DNA of 41,482 nucleotides from Mageeibacillus sp. UBA3781 (GTDB lineage Bacteria; Bacillota; Clostridia; Saccharofermentanales; Saccharofermentanaceae), in assembly GCA_002368805.1 (NCBI GenBank), contig DFFH01000042.1, positions 1 through 41,482 on the forward strand, read 5' to 3'. Positions 1 to 9,700 of this stretch are shown here, piece after piece (the stretch's first letter is position 1; every line of letters begins with the position of its first letter). Both the position numbers and the translations under genes were made by a program. The notes under the pieces are model-generated. The model did no database searches and was not told the DNA's origin. It saw only the letters and a list, made by a program, of their open reading frames with translations.

Positions 1-4
1 GATG

Positions 5-346
5 TCAGATCATCTTCTCGGAGAGCTTCACTCCGCCGAGGATATGGAAGTGTACATGCTTCACCGTTTGTCCGCCGAATTCGCGGCAGTTGTTGATGAT
101 CCTGAATCCTTCATCGATGCCCGTCGCCTTGACTACTTCCGGAACCGCATCCAGAACATCACCGAGCGCTTCTTTTCCTTCTTCAGAGGAAGCCATATCG
201 AGAATATCGTCGAAGTGCTTCTTCGGAACGATCAGGACATGTACCGGAGTCGCAGGATTAATATCCTTAAATGCCAGCACCTTATCATTTTCAAAAACTT
301 TGGTCGAAGGGATCTTGCCCTCTACGATATCACAGAATAAACACAT
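5..346 (-). CDS. hinT: HIT-family (HINT-like) nucleotide-binding hydrolase
   Basis: A 113-residue histidine-triad protein. The triad KHVHFHILGG lies at residues 96-105 (His97, His99, His101), and an N-terminal CxxC (Cys2, Cys5) matches the zinc-binding pair common in bacterial HINT proteins. HINT enzymes hydrolyse nucleoside phosphoramidates and acyl-adenylates such as aminoacyl-AMP, so a place next to alaS is sensible, but no specific substrate can be read here. The start was set at the ATG at 346 because an AGGAGG sits 8 nt upstream; a longer in-frame reading to 418 would run through the ribosome site and the hairpin behind alaS. Length and fold motifs are normal for the family. It lies 80 nt downstream of alaS on the same strand and may be co-transcribed if the intervening hairpin is read through. 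Confidence 0.93.
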   Translation of the reverse strand: MCLFCDIVEGKIPSTKVFENDKVLAFKDINPATPVHVLIVPKKHFDDILDMASSEEGKEALGDVLDAVPEVVKATGIDEGFRIINNCREFGGQTVKHVHFHILGGVKLSEKMI

Positions 347-379
347 GGTTCCTACCTCCTGATAATGTGTATCTTCAAA

Positions 380-415
380 CTTGCCGCTCCTGCGGGAACT
401 TGCAGGAACGGCAAG
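380..415 (-). terminator. Hairpin between alaS and hinT (weak terminator or attenuator)
   Basis: Inverted repeat with 14-nt arms (380-393 and 402-415), one mismatch and an 8-nt loop. On the minus strand it follows the alaS stop and is trailed only by TTTGAAGAT, a poor U-tract, so termination is probably partial or the hairpin is a processing site. Confidence 0.5.
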
Positions 416-426
416 CAAACATGCAA

Positions 427-3114
427 TTAAAGCATCTTCTCGAGTTCGGTCTTCACTGCAGCAAGTGCATCGTCGATACCGGAAGGATTCTTACCGCCGG
501 CCTGTGCCATGTTCGGACGTCCGCCGCCGCCACCGCCGACGATCGGAGCAACTGCCTTGATGAGGTTACCGGCGTGCGCACCGGCCTTCACTGCGGAATC
601 GGTCGCCATGATGACGATATTTGCCTTGCCGTCGATCGCAGACATCAGCGCGATGACACCATCGCCGAGCTTATCCTTCAGCTGGTCACCGAGATCACGC
701 AGCGCGCCCATCTCGACATTTTCAAGCTTCGCAGCAAGAAGTTTCACACCCTTGACATCGACTGTCTGTTCGAGCGAATCACCGAGCGCATCCTTGGCTG
801 CCTGGGACTTCAGAGACTCGATCTCGGAGTTTGCCGCCTTCAGGTCTTTCTGCAGGTGCTCGATCTTCGCGATGATCTCGGACGGATTTGCCTTCAGAAG
901 CTTCGCGGCTTCTGAAAGTGTGTTCTCGAGATCCTTGTAATATGCCATTACAGCATCACCTGTCAGAGCTTCGATTCTTCTTACGCCGGCAGCAACACCG
1001 GACTCGGACAGGATCTTGATGCTCTGGATCTGGGAAGTATTGCTGACGTGCGTACCACCGCAGAGCTCCACAGAGAAAGCTTCCTTAAAGTCTGCTTCCG
1101 TATCACCGGAAGTACCTTTACCCATACTTACGACACGGACGGTCTCGTGATACTTCTCACCAAAGAGAGCCATCGCACCGGTCTTACCTACTTCGGAAAG
1201 GCTCATCTCATCGGTTCTTACCGGAAGAGATGCCGCGATCTCGGAATTAACGATCTTCTCGACTTCCGCGATCTGCTCCGCCGACATGGAAGCGTCATGG
1301 GAGAAGTCGAAACGCAGACGGTCCGGTGTAACAAGAGATCCCTTCTGCTCGACGTGATCGCCGAGGACGATCTTCAGTGCTTTTTGCAGAAGATGCGTCG
1401 CGGAGTGGTTCTTACATGTATTATCACGGTTCTTATTCTCGACAGAGATCTTCGCCTGCTGTCCGACACGGATCGTTCCCTTGGCAACATAGCCGGTGTG
1501 GCCGATCTTCGTCTCGCCGATGTGGATCGCCTCTGTAACGACGAATTCTCCGTCATTTGTAACAATGTTACCCTTATCACCGACCTGGCCGCCCATGGTT
1601 CCATAGAGGCAGGTAACGTCTGTGATGATGGTACCCTTCTGGCCTTCGGAAAGTTCTTCCTTCAGAGAGGACTCATCAGCTGCCGCGATGATCTTACCTT
1701 CGCATTCTCTCTTCTCATAACCGACGAACTCTGTCTTGATGCTCTCATCAAGATCATCAAAAACACCTGCCGATGTGCTGAGCTTCGCGGAGAAGTTCTG
1801 GCTGTCACGTGCCTTCTGCTTCTGCTCTTCCATCGCAGTCTTAAATCCGTCTTCATCAACGGTAAGTCCTTCTTCTTCCGCCAGCTCGACAGTCAGTTCG
1901 AGCGGGAATCCGAATGTGTCGTAGAGATAGAAAGCATCACGGCCGGACAGTGTTTTCTTTCCGGAAGCAGCTGTCTCGTCAAGGATCTTCTTAAACTCTT
2001 TCATGCCGTTCTCCAGCGTACTCTCGAAACGCTCGATCTCCTTGGTCAGTTCATTCAGAACGAAGTCCTTGTTCTTAACCAGATTCGGGTAGCTGTTGGA
2101 ATATACATCGATGTAGATTCCTGCGACCTTCAGGATATTCTCCTTCTTCAGGTTCAGCGCTCTCGCGTGTCTTACGGCACGGCGGATGAGACGGCGGAGA
2201 ACATAGCCTGCGCCGGCATTCGACGGAACAAGTTTTGCAGGATCGCCGATGAGCATGACGCCTGTTCTGGTGTGATCCGCCAGGATACGCATGGAGCGTG
2301 TCAGTTTCTCGTCCGAATCGTACTTCACACCGGAAGCCTCCTCGATATAGGCGATCGCCGGAGCATGAAGATCGATCTTATATACATCGTCCAGACCATT
2401 AAGGAATGCCAGGATACGCTCGAGGCCCCAGCCTGTATCTACATTTTTCTGGGCAAGAGGCGTCAGGGTTCCGTCCTGATGCTTCTCATACTGCATAAAT
2501 ACGTCGTTACCGATCTCGGTATATTTGCCGCAGTGGCATCCCGGGCCGCAGTCAGGACCGCAGGCAGGAATGTCCTTTACATAGAACATCTCACTGTCCG
2601 GGCCGCACGGACCGTACTCCAGTCCCCACCAGTTATCCTCGGCAGGAAGATAGAAAATATTCTCCGGCTTAAATCCGGACTCGATACGGTATTTCGCACC
2701 CTCTTCATCTCTCGGGGCATTCTCGTCACCGGCGAAAACGGTCGCTGCCAGGTGATCCGCGTCAAAGCCGAAGAGCTCGGTCAGGAGCTCGAAGCTCCAC
2801 TGGCATCTTTCTTTCTTAAAGTAGTCGCCCAAAGACCAGGAACCCATCATCTCGAAGAAGGTACCGTGGCTCTTATCACCGACAGAGTCGATATCATTTG
2901 TACGGACACATCCCTGTACGTTACAGAGTCTTGTACCGAGAGGATGCTTCTGGCCAAGAAGATAAGGCATCAGCGGCTGCATACCGGCGACGTTGAACAT
3001 TACGCCCGTCGATCCGTCAGAAACCAGCGATACGGCGCCGACATCCACATGACCGCGGTCGATATAGAACTGCTTCCATGCATTTCTCAATTCATCAGAG
3101 GTAAACTTTCTCAT
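427..3114 (-). CDS. alaS: Alanyl-tRNA synthetase
   Basis: Full-length 895-residue class II alanyl-tRNA synthetase, which charges tRNA-Ala in the cytoplasm. Motif 2 is seen around residues 67-101 (VRTNDIDSVGDKSHGTFFE), the DTGWGLERI segment near 228, and the RRLIRRAVRHAR helix near 310. The editing domain that clears Ser/Gly-tRNA has HSATHLLQ near 571 and CGGTHV near 685, giving the four zinc/editing ligands. The C-terminal DHHA1 region carries the glycine run near 858. A cysteine-rich stretch (CGPDCGPGCHCGKY, near 185-200) lies in the catalytic half and could be an extra metal site; I read this as a subfamily feature. SD AAAGGAG precedes the ATG. A promoter and a terminator-like hairpin sit immediately upstream (3129-3226). 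Confidence 0.98.
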   Translation of the reverse strand: MRKFTSDELRNAWKQFYIDRGHVDVGAVSLVSDGSTGVMFNVAGMQPLMPYLLGQKHPLGTRLCNVQGCVRTNDIDSVGDKSHGTFFEMMGSWSLGDYFKKERCQWSFELLTELFGFDADHLAATVFAGDENAPRDEEGAKYRIESGFKPENIFYLPAEDNWWGLEYGPCGPDSEMFYVKDIPACGPDCGPGCHCGKYTEIGNDVFMQYEKHQDGTLTPLAQKNVDTGWGLERILAFLNGLDDVYKIDLHAPAIAYIEEASGVKYDSDEKLTRSMRILADHTRTGVMLIGDPAKLVPSNAGAGYVLRRLIRRAVRHARALNLKKENILKVAGIYIDVYSNSYPNLVKNKDFVLNELTKEIERFESTLENGMKEFKKILDETAASGKKTLSGRDAFYLYDTFGFPLELTVELAEEEGLTVDEDGFKTAMEEQKQKARDSQNFSAKLSTSAGVFDDLDESIKTEFVGYEKRECEGKIIAAADESSLKEELSEGQKGTIITDVTCLYGTMGGQVGDKGNIVTNDGEFVVTEAIHIGETKIGHTGYVAKGTIRVGQQAKISVENKNRDNTCKNHSATHLLQKALKIVLGDHVEQKGSLVTPDRLRFDFSHDASMSAEQIAEVEKIVNSEIAASLPVRTDEMSLSEVGKTGAMALFGEKYHETVRVVSMGKGTSGDTEADFKEAFSVELCGGTHVSNTSQIQSIKILSESGVAAGVRRIEALTGDAVMAYYKDLENTLSEAAKLLKANPSEIIAKIEHLQKDLKAANSEIESLKSQAAKDALGDSLEQTVDVKGVKLLAAKLENVEMGALRDLGDQLKDKLGDGVIALMSAIDGKANIVIMATDSAVKAGAHAGNLIKAVAPIVGGGGGGRPNMAQAGGKNPSGIDDALAAVKTELEKML

Positions 3115-3128
3115 TCGTTTCGTCTCCT

Positions 3129-3168
3129 TTACAAAAAGCGAGGCACGCCCTTGATTTCGCGTGCCTCG
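3129..3168 (-). terminator. Terminator-like hairpin directly before the alaS SD
   Basis: Perfect 10-bp stem CGAGGCACGC/GCGTGCCTCG (3139-3148 and 3159-3168) with a 10-nt loop. On the minus strand it is followed by CTTTTTGT. It can terminate the WYL gene, but it also lies inside the predicted alaS 5' leader, only a few nt before the alaS SD. Confidence 0.75.
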
Positions 3169-3197
3169 TAATTTTACACGATTTACAGAAGAAAATC

Positions 3198-3226
3198 TAT
3201 ATATAATAAGAAAACCTACGATTCAA
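3198..3226 (-). promoter_or_regulatory. Candidate alaS promoter
   Basis: On the minus strand TTGAAT (3221-3226) and TATATA (3198-3203) are separated by 17 nt. The -35 overlaps the last codons of the WYL gene. The predicted start near 3190 puts the hairpin at 3139-3168 inside the alaS leader. Confidence 0.5.
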
Positions 3227-4217
3227 GTGCTTTTCGCAGATGATCGTGATACATATCGCGGATCCTCTTGGGGCCTGCGACCGTGAAACCGCCCTCATAC
3301 TGGGAGATCCAGGCAAAAAACGTCGGACTGACATTGACGCTGACATTTGCCTGCAGATATTCGGGATCTTTCGGATCCGGATGGACAGCCACATCCTGCT
3401 CAAAACGGTCGTAAAACTGTGTCAGCAGGTCTTTTCTGAAACGGATCAGGACCGTCGCTGTCTCCGCGCCGAACATGCTGAAAGATTCCTCCATGTGCTT
3501 GGCGACACTGAAGCCCTTTGGCGGCTTGACCAGCGGGATCTTCTCATCGACGGCGACCTTCTTCATGCGGTCGATACGGAAGTGACGGATCTTATCTTTT
3601 TCCCCTTCCGGACTCTGCTCCGGACGGACACCGATACAGTAGTAAAATCCGTTGTTCCAGACCATCGCGAACGGATGGAGGATGTACTTCATGCCATCAT
3701 GCTTGAGGACCTCGCCCTCTCCGAATTTATACTCGATATACTGGAAAGTCACCGGGTGTTTCGAAGCCATGGCACGCCGGATCGTGCTGACGGTGTAGAT
3801 GAAGTCATTATTCGTCGAGTGATGGCGTCCGATATAGTGGATCTGCTCATTCAGTTCTGCCGCCCGGCCCGAAGATGTCAGGCTTTTGAGCTTTTTGATC
3901 ACGCCCGCCTTTTTCTTCTCTGTCATAAAGCCTGCAGACTCGACAGCATCGATCAGGATCATGATCTCCTCCAGTTCGAAATCGCGGTCCTCGATGTAGT
4001 ATCTCGGGGTCCTGGTACTGCTCTTTTCGACAGGGATCGAAGAGTCCTCGAGTGCACGGAGATCGTCGTACAGCGTTTTTCTGTTTACGGGAAAACCGGC
4101 TTTCTCGAGTCTGCCGATAATATCCTGGATAGACAGTCCATGCTCCGCATCAGTTTCCTTCTGAAGTATATCTAAAAGACAAAGAAGCCTGCCTCTGCCA
4201 TTTTCCCGGTTCGCCAT
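3216..4217 (-). CDS. WYL-domain transcriptional regulator
   Basis: 333 residues. An N-terminal HTH_11/DeoR-type winged helix (about residues 8-60, with VNRKTLYDDLRALE as the recognition part) is followed by a WYL domain (about 140-230, with HPFAMVWNNGFYYCIGV) and a C-terminal WCX-like extension to residue 333. WYL regulators bind small or nucleic-acid ligands and usually act on neighbouring genes. Here the gene is divergent from the DUF1015 operon, so that operon is a plausible target besides autoregulation (inference). SD GGAGG precedes the ATG. Ligand and operator are unknown. Confidence 0.9.
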   Translation of the reverse strand: MANRENGRGRLLCLLDILQKETDAEHGLSIQDIIGRLEKAGFPVNRKTLYDDLRALEDSSIPVEKSSTRTPRYYIEDRDFELEEIMILIDAVESAGFMTEKKKAGVIKKLKSLTSSGRAAELNEQIHYIGRHHSTNNDFIYTVSTIRRAMASKHPVTFQYIEYKFGEGEVLKHDGMKYILHPFAMVWNNGFYYCIGVRPEQSPEGEKDKIRHFRIDRMKKVAVDEKIPLVKPPKGFSVAKHMEESFSMFGAETATVLIRFRKDLLTQFYDRFEQDVAVHPDPKDPEYLQANVSVNVSPTFFAWISQYEGGFTVAGPKRIRDMYHDHLRKALES

Positions 4218-4338
4218 TTTCCCACCTCCGTAAAACGATCTGCCTACATTTCTACTATACCACTAAATCGCTTGAAAACAGTCATTCCCGAGGGCAGGTC
4301 CGCAGATGGAAGATATAGAAGATTTTTCATCGCGCGCG

Positions 4339-4347
4339 TGTTATAAT
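4339..4347 (+). promoter_or_regulatory. Extended -10 promoter for the DUF1015 operon
   Basis: TGTTATAAT is a full extended -10 element (TG at 4339-4340, TATAAT at 4342-4347). No good -35 is seen 17 nt upstream. It lies 37 nt before the start codon in the 167-nt gap divergent from the WYL gene. A minus-strand TATAGT at 4254-4259 could be the -10 of the WYL gene. Confidence 0.65.
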
Positions 4348-4384
4348 ATTTAGGCTATTTTTCAAAACACATGGGAGGGTATCC

Positions 4385-5686
4385 ATGAATTCCATCTATA
4401 AAGACATTGCCGTAGCGGCACCGAAGATCCTTCTTCCGAAGAAAGGAACAGATCTTAGCAAGTGGGCAGTTATCGCCTGCGACCAGTTTACATCCGAGCC
4501 GAAGTACTGGGAGGATGTAGAGAAAACTGTAGGAGATGCGCCTTCTACTCTTCGTATGTTCCTGCCGGAAGTATACCTCGAGAAGGAGACTCCTGAACAG
4601 ATCGATCAGCGTCTTTCCAATATCACTGCATCCATCAACGATTACATCGATCAGGGGATCCTGACCGAGCTCGATCCGGGATTCATCGTCCTGAACAGAA
4701 AAACGAAATATAACGAGTCCCGTCTCGGCCTGATGCTCGCACTCGACCTCGAGCAGTATGACTTTACACCTGGCAACAAGAGCCGCATCCGTGCGACCGA
4801 GGGCACTGTCCTGTCCCGTATTCCTCCGCGTGTACGTATCCGTGAGCGCGCTCCGATCGAGATGCCGCACATCATGGTACTGATCAACGATCCGGGAAGA
4901 ACAGTGATCGAGCCTGCTTACCACGATCTTTCGATGGATGAGGGAGACCTGGTTTACGATACAGATCTCATGATGGAGGGCGGTCATATCAAGGGATACT
5001 ACGCCAAGGCGGATTCCGAGATCGCCAAGGGGATTATCTCCGCGCTAAAAGCACTTCTCGCTTCTTCCGAGGATGGTTTCCTCTTTGCTGTCGGCGATGG
5101 CAACCACTCTCTTGCAACTGCCAAGAAGCACTGGGAGAACATCAGAGAAACACTTCCCGAAAATGAGCGTGAGGATCATCCGGCACGTTACTGCCTCGTT
5201 GAGATCGTGAATATCCACGATAACGGTCTGCAGTTTGAGCCGATCCACAGAGTGACCTTCGGCCTGACGAAGGAAAAACTCATGAATCAGGCAAATGAAT
5301 ACTTCGCTTCCCAGGAGATCCGATTCTCCGATGCGGGTGCTTTTGCCAAGGAAGGAACATCTGACGGATCCCAGACGATCCTCGTTACCGACGGATACGA
5401 AGACTTCACGATGATCATCGGAAAGCCTTCCCACACACTCGCCGTCGGTTCCCTGCAGGGTTTCCTTGACTCGATCGAGTCCGATGCCATTCACACTGAC
5501 TATATCCACGGAGAAGATTCCGTCCGTTCACTCAGCGGTTCCGACAAGCTCGGATTCCTGCTTCCGGATGTTTCGAAGAATTCTTTCTTTGAGACGATCA
5601 GCAAGGAAGGCGTCTTCCCGAGAAAGACTTTCTCCATGGGTGAAGCCGTCGAGAAGCGTTACTACTTAGAGGCAAAGAAGATCTAA
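4385..5686 (+). CDS. DUF1015 family protein
   Basis: 433 residues, a complete DUF1015 protein. Family hallmarks are ACDQFTSEPKYWE near residues 31-43 and the VGDGNHSLATAKKHWE block near 235-250. No transmembrane segment or signal peptide is visible, so it is probably cytosolic. The biochemical role of the family is not established as far as I know; in other Clostridia it is often found near serine-biosynthesis genes, which are absent here. It is the first gene of a three-gene operon: the SD of the flavoprotein gene overlaps its TAA. SD GGAGGG precedes the ATG. Confidence 0.88.
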   Translation: MNSIYKDIAVAAPKILLPKKGTDLSKWAVIACDQFTSEPKYWEDVEKTVGDAPSTLRMFLPEVYLEKETPEQIDQRLSNITASINDYIDQGILTELDPGFIVLNRKTKYNESRLGLMLALDLEQYDFTPGNKSRIRATEGTVLSRIPPRVRIRERAPIEMPHIMVLINDPGRTVIEPAYHDLSMDEGDLVYDTDLMMEGGHIKGYYAKADSEIAKGIISALKALLASSEDGFLFAVGDGNHSLATAKKHWENIRETLPENEREDHPARYCLVEIVNIHDNGLQFEPIHRVTFGLTKEKLMNQANEYFASQEIRFSDAGAFAKEGTSDGSQTILVTDGYEDFTMIIGKPSHTLAVGSLQGFLDSIESDAIHTDYIHGEDSVRSLSGSDKLGFLLPDVSKNSFFETISKEGVFPRKTFSMGEAVEKRYYLEAKKI

Positions 5687-5696
5687 AGGAGACATC

Positions 5697-6764
5697 ATGG
5701 AGGAAAAGACTTCGATCTGTGTTATTGGCGCCGGTCTCTCCGGCCTGGTCTGTGCCTATAAGCTGGCGCAGGCCGGATTCCGCGTCCAGGTCGTCGAGCA
5801 GCAGTCCACACCGGGCGGCATGCTGGCCTGTTCCCGTCTGGGCTCCGAATACATCGAGCTTCTGCCGCACCACATCAGGAAATCCGACCGTGCCCTGATC
5901 TCTCTTCTCAAAGACCTCGGTCTTTCTGACGAACTGCAGTGGTATGATTCCCTCTGGTACGGTAAAGCCAGCAAGAAGAAACTCGGCTATCTCGATAACG
6001 GGTTCCATTCCCTGCTTTCCGCACTCGTGCAGGAGATCACGGACCGCGGCGGCATCATCCAGTACGGATATACCGTTTCCGATATTCTAAGAAACGAAGA
6101 TCCTTCGCGTCCGCGCTACCGCGTACAGTGCGTACTGGCGGACTCGTCTTCTATCTTTCTCGAGTGCGACACGATCCTCTATACCGGATCCTGCCGAAAT
6201 CTCGTACATATCACACATGCCCTGAACATGCCGACAGATTTCCGTGATTCCCTGATGGACGTAACCTATCAGGCAAACATGTGTCTTCTGATGCTCATGA
6301 AATCACCATTTACGGAGTGCTATTCCAGACAGCTCCCGAATGACGAACCATTCCAGCGTCTGATCCAGCACACGAGCATGGTCGGTGAGCGCCGCTACGG
6401 CGGACATGTCCTGTACCTTTCCGGAAGTTTCCTGACTTCTGCACCGCTTTGGACCGCATCCGATGCGGACGTATTTAAGACATTTTTCAAGAGACTTCAG
6501 TATATGAATCCGAGCGTAACGAGAAGCGCTGTCCGCACATGGCGTCTGACACGCACCCGCTACGCCAAGCCGCTCAACCATCCGCTCGATGAGTTCCAGC
6601 AGCCTGTGGAAGGACTCTATGTCTGCAGTCTCGCCATGACCCCGAGCCCGGCCGAGGACTCGAAATTCCGTATGGATGCCTGTGTATCGCAGGCGAACAC
6701 AACCGTTGCCAGGATCAAGGAGGATTTTTCGCGTGAAAAAAAGCTCGAGATCGACGCACAGTGA
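5697..6764 (+). CDS. FAD-dependent oxidoreductase (amine oxidase / protoporphyrinogen oxidase-like fold)
   Basis: 355 residues. The N-terminal dinucleotide-binding motif VIGAGLSGLVCAYKLAQAG followed by an acidic residue (VVEQQ, near 34) and GG (near 41) is typical of FAD-binding amine oxidase, UDP-galactopyranose mutase and PPO-like proteins. The C-terminal GLYVCSLAMTPSPAEDSKFRMDACVSQA resembles the second FAD-contacting segment of this superfamily. The substrate cannot be told. SD AAAGGAG overlaps the end of the DUF1015 gene. The end of this gene overlaps the DUF2298 gene by 32 nt, so the two are likely translationally coupled. The close link to a GT-C-like membrane protein suggests a sugar or lipid-linked substrate (inference). 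Confidence 0.85.
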   Translation: MEEKTSICVIGAGLSGLVCAYKLAQAGFRVQVVEQQSTPGGMLACSRLGSEYIELLPHHIRKSDRALISLLKDLGLSDELQWYDSLWYGKASKKKLGYLDNGFHSLLSALVQEITDRGGIIQYGYTVSDILRNEDPSRPRYRVQCVLADSSSIFLECDTILYTGSCRNLVHITHALNMPTDFRDSLMDVTYQANMCLLMLMKSPFTECYSRQLPNDEPFQRLIQHTSMVGERRYGGHVLYLSGSFLTSAPLWTASDADVFKTFFKRLQYMNPSVTRSAVRTWRLTRTRYAKPLNHPLDEFQQPVEGLYVCSLAMTPSPAEDSKFRMDACVSQANTTVARIKEDFSREKKLEIDAQ

Positions 6765-9700
6765 TACCGGGAATAATACGGTCCGCGTCGCACATATAAC
6801 TACAGCAAATTCACTGCTTGAAGATGCAGAAGAAATAGCAAAAAGCGAAAAGCAGAGCAGTTCTTTCCGCGAACGGGTGTCGCATCTTGAACTTCAGAAT
6901 GTAGAACTCCGTTCTATACTTCCACGTTTTCTTCTCTTGCTCGCTCCCGCGCTTCTGGCTTTTCTGGCTGGCTATTTTCTCAAGCAGGATCACGCGGATT
7001 TCTTCTGCTGGTGGGGGATCCTGTATCTCTATGGATGGGCGGCATTTCCGCTCGTAGCGCATTTTTTCCGCGGATTCGTATCCGCCGGATACAGCTTTTC
7101 CAAGATACTCGGTGTCCTTCTTACCACGGGTGCTCTATGGCTGATCTCTTATCTTAAGATCTTCGAATCATTCAGCCGTCCGATGACCTGGGTCATGTTC
7201 TTTCTTTTGGCGATCGTCAGCTGGGGGATCCCAAAGACAAGAAATGCAGCCTTTTCCGCGCTGTCGGATAACTCGAACCTGGCACACATTCTTTTTGAAG
7301 AAGTGATCTTCATCGCTGTCCTCACGTTCCTGTGTTTCTGCAGAGGACTCTCACCGATCATCAACGGCGAAGAGAAGATCATGGACTTCGCTTTTATGAA
7401 CTCCATGCTCCGCTACGACGGACTTCCTGCCAAGGATCCGTGGCTTGCCGGACAGCCGATCAACTACTATTACTATGGCCAGTATCTTTTCTCCTATCTT
7501 GTAAAGATGACCGGGATACGTTCTTCAGTCGGGTATAACCTTTCGATGTGTACCGCCATCGCATTCCCGTTCATGTCCGCCTATGCGCTCGGGCAGCTCT
7601 TCATCGACGCTCTCCGTCTCAAAAAAGACTGCAAGGTATCGATCCACTACCTGCCTTTCGCCGGCCTTCTTTCGGGCCTGTGCACGATGTTTTTCGGCAA
7701 CTCGCACTCCTTCTTCTATGATGAGCAGAGCATCGGAAACAAGGTGCTTTTCTGGAAGATATGGAAAGGACTCGGTGTCAATGTCGGAAATACCGGAAAC
7801 TTCTTCTATCCGAACTCCACACGTTTTATCGGACATAACCCGGATCTATACACAGATGGTCTTGCCGATAAAGCAGACTGGACGATCCACGAATTTCCGT
7901 TTTATTCTTACCTGATCTCAGACCTGCACGCGCACGTCGTCAGCCTGACGATCGTGCTTCTCATCATCGCCTTTATGTTTATCGCTGTCTATCACGCGAA
8001 GCATCCGGAAAAAGCACTGAACTCGATGTGCAGACGTCATAACTTTACGAAGGATCTGGTATCGGAGATGAGCTACATCTTCCGTCCGGAGTTCTTCCTG
8101 TGTGCATTCTTTCTCGGCCTTGCACAGATGTGCAACTACTGGGATTTCCTCATCTACTTCGTTTTCTGTGCGATGGGTCTTCTGGTATATTTCGGACGAA
8201 GGTCCACTTTCCTTTTCACCTTCAGCAGCGTCCTGATATTCATCTTCGACGCCGGCGCGATCCTCGGTATCTATCTGAAGTTCTCGAATAACGTATTTCT
8301 TCATATCTGCCTGCAGATCGCAGTATTCATGATCGCCTACATGCTCTCGACGGTATTCCCGTCCGCACTGTCACGTACCGGTACCGCCATGGCCATGCTC
8401 TTCTCGCTGTCATGTGCCATCGCACTGTCGTTTAATTACAACTTCGATATGATCTCCAACTCCATCAAGCTGGTTGATAGACACACTTCTCTCTTCCAGT
8501 TCATGATCCTCTGGCTGATCCATATCCTGGTGCCGCTTTCGCTCATCGCGCTGGTTGTCTTCACCGAGCGCCACGCATACAAGCGCACAAAACTTCCGGT
8601 GCTCCCTGCGCCGCTTGATCTGAAGCGTCCGGACAGATCCGATGCTGCATCGAAGAATCACGATCCTTCACGCGCTTCCGTCCGTTCTTCACGGATCGCT
8701 ACACTCGAGGACGATCCGGATATGTCTTCTGATGAGATCGACAGGATCGTCACGGATGACACCGCCTCCGATTCGGATGCCGGTGTGATCGATGAGACAT
8801 CAGATGACAGTGCTTTTGAAGAGGAAGAGGACAGATCCGCTCCTAGATTCCTTCTGATGATCATCTCTTTCTTCAAACTGATGGACTATCACTTCGCAAG
8901 ATTCGGAGATATGCTCCTTTGCAAGTTCTTCCGGAAAAGATCGATCATCGATATCTTCATGGTCGGAACCAGCATCGTCGGCTTTATGATGATCCTCGCT
9001 CCGGAGATCATCTACGTCCCTGATATTTACGGCGCTAACAACCAGCGCGCCAATACGATGTTCAAGTTCACCTTCGCCGGATTCGTGATCCTTTCTCTGG
9101 TCATCGCCTATACCATCTTCCGGTTCATGGCCCATGTCACCAAGCAGGGAAATCTTTCGAACTGGGGACTTGCGGTCTCGATTCTGCTTCTTGTTCTGGT
9201 CATCATGATCCCCGGCCACTATACGCTCCGCGCGCTCGATCAGCGTGTCGGCGATATCAAGATGTCGAGATATATCGGCCTCGACGGTACCGCTTATCTT
9301 CCGGACTACATACCGGGAGATAAGACCTTCAGCGATACGAGCATGCGATATCAGGGCGCTATGGCTCCATACGATGAGGCCATAAAGTGGCTCAATGAGA
9401 ATGAGCATAATTCGGTAAACATTTGTGAAGCCTATGGTCCCAGCTATTCGGAGAGATGTATCGTATCTGCATATACCGGTCTTCCGAACATAGTCGGCTG
9501 GGAGGTACACGAATGGCTGTGGCATTTCCACGGCTGGACGAATCCTGAAACAGGTGAATATGCGGATGATCCGGTCACCGGATCCTGGGCAAGATACCTC
9601 ATCCCGAGACATACAGATGTCCAAGCTATTTACACCAACACAAATTCCATCGAGGTCTCGAGGCTTCTCAAGCAGTATGACATCAAATATGTCATCTGCG

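Noticed and set aside
1048..3171. Long plus-strand ORF (707 codons) opposite alaS
   Set aside because: The minus frame encodes a full, motif-complete AlaRS; the opposite frame has no recognisable domain or ribosome site and results from codon bias.
3115..3215. T-box riboswitch before alaS
   Set aside because: The leader is under 100 nt and shows no T-box antiterminator sequence or specifier stem.
6676..6732. ATG-initiated longer start of the DUF2298 gene
   Set aside because: No SD; the GTG at 6733 has a perfect AAGGAGG at the right distance.
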